Part shown: in pieces, positions 58,209-64,000 of the stretch
How positions within the stretch are numbered: position 1 is the stretch's first letter
Layout: every line of letters starts with the position of its first letter
Origin: Bryobacteraceae bacterium
GTDB lineage: Bacteria; Acidobacteriota; Terriglobia; Bryobacterales; Bryobacteraceae
Assembly (NCBI GenBank): GCA_025055455.1
Contig: JANWXD010000013.1
Location: forward strand, 1 to 64,000
Reading direction: 5' to 3'
DNA: 64,000 bases
The notes under the pieces: model-generated
Database searches by the model: none
What the model saw: the letters and a program-made list of their open reading frames with translations, nothing else
What the model was told of the DNA's origin: nothing
Position numbers and translations under genes: made by a program

Positions 58209-60251
58209 ATGAAAAAAGCAGTGCAGGTGCTGGTGTGGTTTCTGGCCTTGACGGGCGCGAGCCTTGCCGCCGCTTCGGCGGCCTCCACCGAGCGGCAGCC
58301 CAACCGGGCGGAAGCCTATTATCACTACGCGATGGGCCATTTGTACGCGGAGCTGGGTACGCTGTACGGGAATCGCGGCGAATATTTCTCGCGCGCCATC
58401 GAGCATTACAAGGAGGCCATCAAAGCCGATCCTGGCGCCGGGTTCCTGGCCGAGGAGCTCTCGGAAGTCTACGTCCAGTCGGGGCGTCTCAACGAGGCGG
58501 TCACCGAAGCCGAGGAGCGCCTCCGCCAGAACCCGGATGCTCTCGACGCCCGCCGGCTCCTCGGGCGCCTCTACATGCGCCTCATCGGAGACCCGCAAAA
58601 CAACCGCATCAACGAGACCATGCTCCGCAAGGCCATCGAGCAGTACGAGAAGGTGGCCGAGAAGGATCCCAGGAGCATCGAGACGTGGCTGGTGCTCGGC
58701 CGCCTTTACAAGGTGGCGCAGAACTCGGTCGAGGCGGAAAAGGCCTACAAACGGGCGCTGGAGCTCGACAGCGACAGCGAAGAGGCCATGACCGGCCTGG
58801 CCATGGTCTATTCCGACGTGGGGGACCACCGGCGGGCCGTCGAGATGCTGGAGCGCGTGGTTCAGGCCAATCCCAATCTGCGTACCCTCGCCTCTCTGGC
58901 CGGCGCTTACGAGCAAATGCGGGACTACAAAGGCGCCGCCGGAGTCCTCAAGCGGGCGCTGGAATTGGCGCCCGACAATCCGGAACTCAAGCGGGCGCTC
59001 GCCCAGAATCTGGCTCTGTCTCACCAACTCGATGCCGCCATCGGCCTTTATGAAGATTTGACGCGGTCGAACCCCAAGGACGTTCTCGCTTGGCTGCGGC
59101 TATCGCAAGTCTACCGCCAGAAGCGGGATCTCCCCAAAGCGCGGCATGCGATCGAGCAGGCCAAACAGCTCGCCCCGGACAACCTGGAGATCCGCTACCA
59201 CGAAGTGAGTCTGGTCGAGGCCGAGGGGAAGCATGCGGAGGCGATTCAGCTCGTCCAAGCGATGTTGGACGAGCCGCAGCTCCGTTCCCGCGCCCCGCTG
59301 GAACGGGCTCACCGCGCCGTGCTGCTGGAACGCCTGGGACAGCTGTATCGCAGCAATCTGCAGTATCCGGAGGCCGTGGCCGCCTTCGGCCGGATGGCGG
59401 AGCTCGACCCGGATTTAGGGCCGCGCGCGGCGGCCCAGATCGTCGAGACCTGGCGACAGGCAAAGGAATACGCGAAGGCCGCCGAAGAGGCGGAGGCGGC
59501 CCACAAAAAATACCCCCAAGACCGCATGGTGGCCATGGTCCGGGCGTCGATCCTAGCGGATCTCGGCAAAGCGGATCAGGCGGTGGCGGCGGTCAAGAGG
59601 TTCCTCGACGGCAAAGCGGACCGCGAAATCTGGATCGCACTCGCTCAGGTTTATGAGAGGACGAAGAACTACGCGGAGATGGGCAAGGCCCTGGACGCCG
59701 CAGAGAAGCTCTCCGACTCGGACGACGACCGGCAGACGATTTACTTCCTGCGCGGGGCCATGTTCGAGCGTATGAAGAACTACGACGCCGCTGAGGCGCA
59801 ATTCCGCAAGGTTCTGGAGCTCGATCCGGAGAATGCCTCCGCCCTGAACTATCTGGGCTACATGCTGGCCGACCGCAACGTCCGACTGGCCGAGGCCCAC
59901 GAGCTGATCGCCAAGGCAGTGGAAATCGAACCTCACAACGGCGCCTACCTGGACAGCCTCGGCTGGGTGTACTTCCGCATGGATCGGCTGGAGGAGGCGG
60001 AGAAATACCTACGAAAGGCTCTCGAACGCGTGCCGCGCGATCCCACCGTCAACGACCATCTCGGCGATGTCCTGGCCCGCCAAGGCCGCTGGAAGGAGGC
60101 GATCGCCCAGTGGAGCTTGGCGCTGAAAGAATGGGAAGCCAGCGCCCCGTCCGAATACGACGCCGCGGAGGTAGCGAAAATCCAGAAGAAGTTGGAGGGC
60201 GCCCGCGTGCGTCTGGCCAAGGAAGCGGCAGCTTCTGCGCCCCGGCGGTAG
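58209..60251 (+). CDS. Exported tetratricopeptide-repeat protein
   Basis: This 680-residue protein has a signal peptide (AVQVLVWFLALTGASLAAASA) and about a dozen TPR units covering residues 30-650, for example AEKAYKRALELDSDSEEAMTGLAMVYSD and AEAQFRKVLELDPENASALNYLGYMLADRN. It should be a periplasmic or envelope scaffold. I chose ATG 58209 as it begins the signal peptide; the open frame upstream is not protein-like. It is followed after 56 bases by a small exported protein and then by an orphan permease and hopanoid genes. Confidence 0.9.
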   Translation: MKKAVQVLVWFLALTGASLAAASAASTERQPNRAEAYYHYAMGHLYAELGTLYGNRGEYFSRAIEHYKEAIKADPGAGFLAEELSEVYVQSGRLNEAVTEAEERLRQNPDALDARRLLGRLYMRLIGDPQNNRINETMLRKAIEQYEKVAEKDPRSIETWLVLGRLYKVAQNSVEAEKAYKRALELDSDSEEAMTGLAMVYSDVGDHRRAVEMLERVVQANPNLRTLASLAGAYEQMRDYKGAAGVLKRALELAPDNPELKRALAQNLALSHQLDAAIGLYEDLTRSNPKDVLAWLRLSQVYRQKRDLPKARHAIEQAKQLAPDNLEIRYHEVSLVEAEGKHAEAIQLVQAMLDEPQLRSRAPLERAHRAVLLERLGQLYRSNLQYPEAVAAFGRMAELDPDLGPRAAAQIVETWRQAKEYAKAAEEAEAAHKKYPQDRMVAMVRASILADLGKADQAVAAVKRFLDGKADREIWIALAQVYERTKNYAEMGKALDAAEKLSDSDDDRQTIYFLRGAMFERMKNYDAAEAQFRKVLELDPENASALNYLGYMLADRNVRLAEAHELIAKAVEIEPHNGAYLDSLGWVYFRMDRLEEAEKYLRKALERVPRDPTVNDHLGDVLARQGRWKEAIAQWSLALKEWEASAPSEYDAAEVAKIQKKLEGARVRLAKEAAASAPRR

Positions 60252-60307
60252 AGTTCCGCAGCTTCTCAGGCCATTCCGAGCAGCTCGCCAGCTTCTATCA
60301 TAGAAGT

Positions 60308-60967
60308 GTGAACGGAGGGCTCCCTGCGTCGGGCGGGCTGGTCGCCAGGCTCCTCTCCGTCTGCCTGCTGGGTGCCATGTCGGCCCTGGGGCAGGTGATC
60401 GAATTCGAATCTGGCGGACTTCGCTACCAGACGCTGTCGCGAGAGGGGCTGACCGTAATGTACGCGCCACTGCCCTCCCAGATCCGGGAGTACACCGTCC
60501 TGCAAGTGGCGGTCTCGAACGGTTCCGCCGAGCCTTGTGTCGTGCGTCCCGAGGACTTCACGTTCCGTCACGCCGACGGGTCCGAGATGCGGGCGGCGCC
60601 GGCGCGCACGGTTGTGGAGAATTTCCTGCGGCGGGCAGGCCGCGACGATGTCATCAAACTCGTCTCGACGTACGAGATCAGCCTTTACGGCGTGGGCCGT
60701 ATTCGCTCGACCAACGGCTATGAAAAGCGCCGGCAGGCGGCGCTGGCGGAGGTTTCCTCCACGAGAGTGAAGGCGGCCGCGGCGGCTTCGGCCATCGCTT
60801 TGGTGGAGACGAAGCTCAATCCGGGCGAGTCGACCGACGGCGCACTGTTTTTCCCAGCGCACGGCCGCCCCCTGGCCGGCGGGCGCCTCACGGTCCGCAT
60901 CGCCGACCGGGTCTTCGAATTCGAACCGGAGCTCAGCGCGCGGGAGGGGAATGAATCTCACCCTTAG
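60308..60967 (+). CDS. Exported protein of unknown function
   Basis: This 219-residue protein starts at GTG with a signal peptide (GLVARLLSVCLLGAMSALGQ). The mature part is a beta-rich domain (VIEFESGGLRYQTLSREGL ... EYTVLQVAVSNGSAEPCVV) followed by a basic helix (NGYEKRRQAALAEVSSTRVK) and a C-terminal strand region (GRLTVRIADRVFEFEPELS). The first part resembles Ig-like domains, but I cannot name a family. It lies between the TPR protein and the permease and is probably in the same transcript. Start choice rests on the signal peptide; no Shine-Dalgarno is evident. Confidence 0.75.
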   Translation: MNGGLPASGGLVARLLSVCLLGAMSALGQVIEFESGGLRYQTLSREGLTVMYAPLPSQIREYTVLQVAVSNGSAEPCVVRPEDFTFRHADGSEMRAAPARTVVENFLRRAGRDDVIKLVSTYEISLYGVGRIRSTNGYEKRRQAALAEVSSTRVKAAAAASAIALVETKLNPGESTDGALFFPAHGRPLAGGRLTVRIADRVFEFEPELSAREGNESHP

Positions 60968-61045
60968 AGGGGTGCCTCGAGCTTGCGGCAGCGTCCAACG
61001 GCGCCTAAGGTAGACTGAGAGCAGCCGCTCGCGGCGCGGATCCCT

Positions 61046-62251
61046 ATGTACCTGGCGGAGGCCCTGCGCTTCAGCGTGGATGCGCTGCGCTCCAATCGCA
61101 TCCGCAGCCTGCTCACCGCCCTCGGCCTGGTCATCGGCAACGCCTCGGTCATCCTCGTCGTCACCATCTCGCTGACGAGCCGCGAGTACATCCTCGAGCA
61201 GATCAGCGGCGTCGGCAGTAATTTGATCATGGCCTATTTCGAAACGGGCAGCCGCGAGGCCACCACTGTGGCCGCCGACTTCGTCAACATCGCCGACGTC
61301 GAGGCGGTGCGCGCCCAGCTCGGGCCGCGGATCGTGGCTGCCACAGGCGTCATGTCGGCTTACGACAGCCTCGTGATCGACGGCCGGCCCCGCGACGTGC
61401 TCGTACTGGGCTCGGACGATCAGTACGCCTACGTGCGGAACCTAGTCCAGCTGGCCGGCCGTCCCTTAGACCCGAGCGACGTGCTGCTGCGCCAGCGCGT
61501 GGCTCTGCTCACCGAAGAACTCGCGCAGCGCTTGTACGGCTCGCAACAAGCAGCCGTGGGCCAGGTGCTGAAGATCCGGGGCCTCCAGTTCACCGTGATC
61601 GGAACCTTCAAGGAAAAAACCGCCACATATGGGCTATCGGAACTCGCCCGCGAGAGCATCCTCATCCCCATCACGGTCCTTCGCTATTTCGTCCCGTACG
61701 AGCGCATCGATCCGCTCTATGTCCAGGCCCGCCGGGCCGAAGACGTGCCGGCGCTCACCGAAGAGGTGCGCCGGATCCTCGAAAGCCGCCACCGGCCGGG
61801 CGCTAAGTACTACGTCGGCAATCTGACGGGCATTCTCGAAGCCGCCCGCAAGATTGCGCTCGTGCTGACGATTGTGCTGATCTTGATCTCGACCATTGCT
61901 CTCGTGATTTCCGGAATCGGCATCATGAACATCATGTTGGTGACCGTCACCGAGCGCACGCGGGAGATCGGCATTCGCATGGCCGTAGGCGCATCACGGC
62001 GCGACATCCTTCAGCAGTTTCTCGTGGAGGCGATGTTACTCAGCGTTTCCGGAGGTCTGGCGGGCGTGCTGCTCGGCGTGGCCATCCCGTTGAGCGCACA
62101 GTTTTTCCTCAGCGCCTTGCCGCTCACGGTGTCCTGGGTCTCCATCGTCGTGGCTTTCGGCGTCTCTTTCCTGGTGGGTGTGGTGTTCGGCCTGCTGCCC
62201 GCCAACCGCGCGGCCCGGCTCAATCCCACCGAAGCGCTCCGCTATGAGTAG
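61046..62251 (+). CDS. Second MacB/FtsX-type permease without ATPase domain
   Basis: This 401-residue protein has the same layout as the permease at 52259: N-terminal helix (RIRSLLTALGLVIGNASVIL), periplasmic MacB-core region (about 45-265) and three C-terminal helices with RTREIGIRMAVGASRRDI and GLLPANRAARLNPTEALRYE. No ATPase lies nearby. The last 8 bases overlap the start of the hopanoid glycosyltransferase gene, so the two are translationally coupled. A role in moving a lipid or glycolipid product, or in extrusion of hopanoid derivatives, is conceivable from context only. Confidence 0.9.
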   Translation: MYLAEALRFSVDALRSNRIRSLLTALGLVIGNASVILVVTISLTSREYILEQISGVGSNLIMAYFETGSREATTVAADFVNIADVEAVRAQLGPRIVAATGVMSAYDSLVIDGRPRDVLVLGSDDQYAYVRNLVQLAGRPLDPSDVLLRQRVALLTEELAQRLYGSQQAAVGQVLKIRGLQFTVIGTFKEKTATYGLSELARESILIPITVLRYFVPYERIDPLYVQARRAEDVPALTEEVRRILESRHRPGAKYYVGNLTGILEAARKIALVLTIVLILISTIALVISGIGIMNIMLVTVTERTREIGIRMAVGASRRDILQQFLVEAMLLSVSGGLAGVLLGVAIPLSAQFFLSALPLTVSWVSIVVAFGVSFLVGVVFGLLPANRAARLNPTEALRYE

Positions 62252-63446
62252 CGGACTCACCGCCCTCGAATGGCTCTGCTCGGTTCCGGTCGCCGCCGGC
62301 TCGCTCTTCTGGCTGCTCTCGCTCGGCACGCTGGCGCGATTCCGCCGCCGTCCCATCGCTCCGCTGCCCGCCGAGTGGCCCCCCGTCACGCTGATCAAGC
62401 TGGTGTGCGGCCTTGAGAAAAACTTGCGCGACACCCTGCGTAGCGCCTGCCTCCAGAATTATCCCGTTTACCAAGTCATCTTTTCCGTCCGGAGCCCCGA
62501 GGACCCCGCCCTGCCACTTCTCGAAGAGATCCAAGCCGAGTTCGGAGCCGAACGGGTCACACTCGCCGTCGAGAACCTTCACCTAGGCCCCAACGGCAAG
62601 GTGAACAATCTCGCGGGAGCGTTGCCCCACGCTCGCTACGAAGTGCTCGTGCTGAGTGACAGCGACGTACTGCTACCACCCGACTATCTCAGGGCGATGG
62701 TGGCGCCGCTGCTCGACCCCGGGGTGGGCTATGTTTCGAGCCTGTACCGCGCCGCCAGCGCCGAGACGCTCGCCGAGCGCTGGATGCTGTTGACTCTGAA
62801 CGCCGACTTCCTCCCCAGCGTCGTCTTCGCCTACGAAACCGGGGCTTCGCACTTCTGCCTGGGCGCTTCTGTGGCTGTGCGTCGCACCACGCTCGAGCGC
62901 ATTGGCGGGCCCGCCGCCCTGGCCGACTATTTGGTGGAGGATTACGAGATGGGCCGGCGGATCGTCGCGCTCGGTCTCGGCCATGTGCTGGCCCCGTGCG
63001 TTGTCGACACGGTGCTCGACCTGCCTTCCATGGGCGCTTGGTGGCGCCAGCAAGTGCAATGGGACCAAAAGACCCGAGCGGCCCGGCCTTGGGCATTTTT
63101 CGCAACCGTGGTCATTCGCTCGGTGCCGTTTGCCGTGTTGCTGGTTGTGCTGCGCCGCGCCGACCCCGTGAGCGCCGTGATGCTCGCCATGGCGTTGATC
63201 GTGCGGTGGAGCGTGGCAGCGGCGTGGCTGCAGTGGGGACTCCGCGACCGCGAGGGCTTGCGCGCCCTGCTGTGGCTGCCCCTCAGGGACGTGGCGGCGC
63301 TGGGCTCCTGGGCGGCGGCGCTCCTGCGTCGCAAAACGGTCTGGCGCGGCGAAGAGTTCCTCTTGAAGCGCGGCGGACGTCTGCACGGGGTGCGCACCCG
63401 GCGCCAGAGCGGATGCGATGCGGCGGCTGATCCTCACGGCGGATGA
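62244..63446 (+). CDS. hpnI: Hopanoid glycosyltransferase HpnI (ceramide-glucosyltransferase type)
   Basis: This 400-residue membrane glycosyltransferase adds N-acetylglucosamine to bacteriohopanetetrol in hopanoid biosynthesis. It has an N-terminal membrane segment (about 10-30), a family-21-type catalytic domain with PPVTLIKLVCGLEKNLRDTL, VLSDSDVLLPPDYL (D-x-D), GASHFCLGASVAVRR (donor binding), LVEDYEMGRRI and the Q/R-x-x-R-W-like WWRQQVQWDQKTR, and C-terminal hydrophobic helices. The start overlaps the permease stop by 8 bases and the end overlaps hpnK by 29 bases. Assignment rests on motifs and the adjacent hpnK. Confidence 0.9.
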   Translation: MSSGLTALEWLCSVPVAAGSLFWLLSLGTLARFRRRPIAPLPAEWPPVTLIKLVCGLEKNLRDTLRSACLQNYPVYQVIFSVRSPEDPALPLLEEIQAEFGAERVTLAVENLHLGPNGKVNNLAGALPHARYEVLVLSDSDVLLPPDYLRAMVAPLLDPGVGYVSSLYRAASAETLAERWMLLTLNADFLPSVVFAYETGASHFCLGASVAVRRTTLERIGGPAALADYLVEDYEMGRRIVALGLGHVLAPCVVDTVLDLPSMGAWWRQQVQWDQKTRAARPWAFFATVVIRSVPFAVLLVVLRRADPVSAVMLAMALIVRWSVAAAWLQWGLRDREGLRALLWLPLRDVAALGSWAAALLRRKTVWRGEEFLLKRGGRLHGVRTRRQSGCDAAADPHGG

Positions 63447-64000
63447 CTTTGGCTTGGCCCTGCCGGTCAATGAAGCCATCGAACAGGCGCACCACCGGGG
63501 TGTTCTGACCTGCGCCAGTTTGATGGCTGCCGGCCCCGCAGCCGACGACGCTGTGGCGCGGGCGCGCCGTATGCCCGGGCTCGGCGTGGGGCTGCACGTC
63601 GTGGTGGTGCGCGGCGTGCCGTTATCCGCGGCCGGGCCGGCGCCCGCCCGGCGGACCCGTCCGAGCCGGTTGCCAGACAATCTGGTGGCGGCCGGCGTGC
63701 GCTACTTTTTCTCGCCGCGCGCCCGGACCCAGCTCGAGGACGAGATCCGCGCGCAGTTCGAGTGGTTCGCGGCCACGGGGCTCGAGCTGGATCACGTCAA
63801 CGCCCACTGCCACATGCACGTGCATCCCACGGTGCTGAACCTGATCCTGAAAGTGGGGCGCGAATTCGGCCTCCGCGCCATGCGCGTTCCGGACGACCCC
63901 GCCGGGCCGCGCTGGCTTCGTCCCTGGATCCGACACATGCGCCGGAAGCTGCGTCAGGGCGGCGTGCGCACGAACGATTTTCTCTTGGGTCTGCGTCACT
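63418..64000 (+). CDS. hpnK: Hopanoid-associated deacetylase HpnK (YdjC-like), partial
   Basis: This open frame starts at ATG 63418 and continues past the window end (194 codons visible). It begins with RRLILTADDFGLALPVNEAI, containing the metal-binding ADDFG of the YdjC/carbohydrate-deacetylase family (PF04794), then GVGLHVVVVRG and the second metal site HVNAHCHMHVHP. HpnK removes the acetyl group from N-acetylglucosaminyl-bacteriohopanetetrol made by HpnI. The overlap with hpnI shows an operon. The C-terminal part is missing only because of the window edge. Confidence 0.93.
   Translation, partial: MRRLILTADDFGLALPVNEAIEQAHHRGVLTCASLMAAGPAADDAVARARRMPGLGVGLHVVVVRGVPLSAAGPAPARRTRPSRLPDNLVAAGVRYFFSPRARTQLEDEIRAQFEWFAATGLELDHVNAHCHMHVHPTVLNLILKVGREFGLRAMRVPDDPAGPRWLRPWIRHMRRKLRQGGVRTNDFLLGLRH

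Overview
The window is a high-GC chromosomal segment most consistent with the Acidobacteriota, probably Bryobacterales/Solibacter-like. The evidence is a giant carboxypeptidase-regulatory-domain/TonB-barrel protein (12937-16320), an NHL-repeat protein ending in a TIGR03437-type domain (20747-23962), a GWxTD-domain protein (24906-26588), futalosine-type menaquinone genes and hopanoid-modification genes. No rRNA, tRNA, transposase or prophage gene was seen. Lineage is inferred from gene content only.

Region 1 (1-8191, minus strand) is a type III-A CRISPR-Cas locus: cas6, a CARF/ring-nuclease-family gene, cas10/csm1, csm2, csm3, csm4, csm5, then the leader-proximal end of a CRISPR array that runs off the left edge. 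Genes from the CARF gene to csm5 are nearly contiguous and have their own strong promoter (7200-7227). No cas1, cas2 or HEPN effector is visible.

Region 2 (8383-20664) is housekeeping: uppS-cdsA (lipid carrier and phospholipid precursors), an RRM protein, hemH-hemG (late heme synthesis), the TonB-type protein, and a DAHP synthase gene preceded by a complete ribosome-mediated attenuator: an 18-residue Phe/Trp/Tyr-rich leader peptide, an antiterminator and an intrinsic terminator. mqnA-mqnC follow on the opposite strand.

Region 3 (20747-37790) is accessory and envelope-related: the NHL protein, a coiled-coil protein, the GWxTD/carboxypeptidase-domain pair, an MBL-fold hydrolase, a heparinase-like protein, an intergenic stretch with a candidate structured RNA (31013-31139), and an overlapping operon of three alkaline-phosphatase-superfamily proteins with a small ribbon-helix-helix-like protein and a membrane protein resembling Oxa1/EMC3-type proteins.

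Region 4 (37872-47015) holds metK-ahcY (methyl cycle) and a protein-quality-control/termination block tig-clpX-lon-rho; clpP is missing from its usual place between tig and clpX.

Region 5 (47172-64000) is an export locus of three HlyD-type adaptors, one MacB/FtsX-type permease and one TolC-type channel, with no ATPase; then mutL, a Yip1-like protein, a TPR protein, a small exported protein, a second orphan permease, and hpnI-hpnK for glucosaminyl-hopanoid synthesis, the last cut by the window end. Several genes have -10 boxes only 5-10 bases from their start codon, suggesting leaderless or near-leaderless mRNAs are common here.
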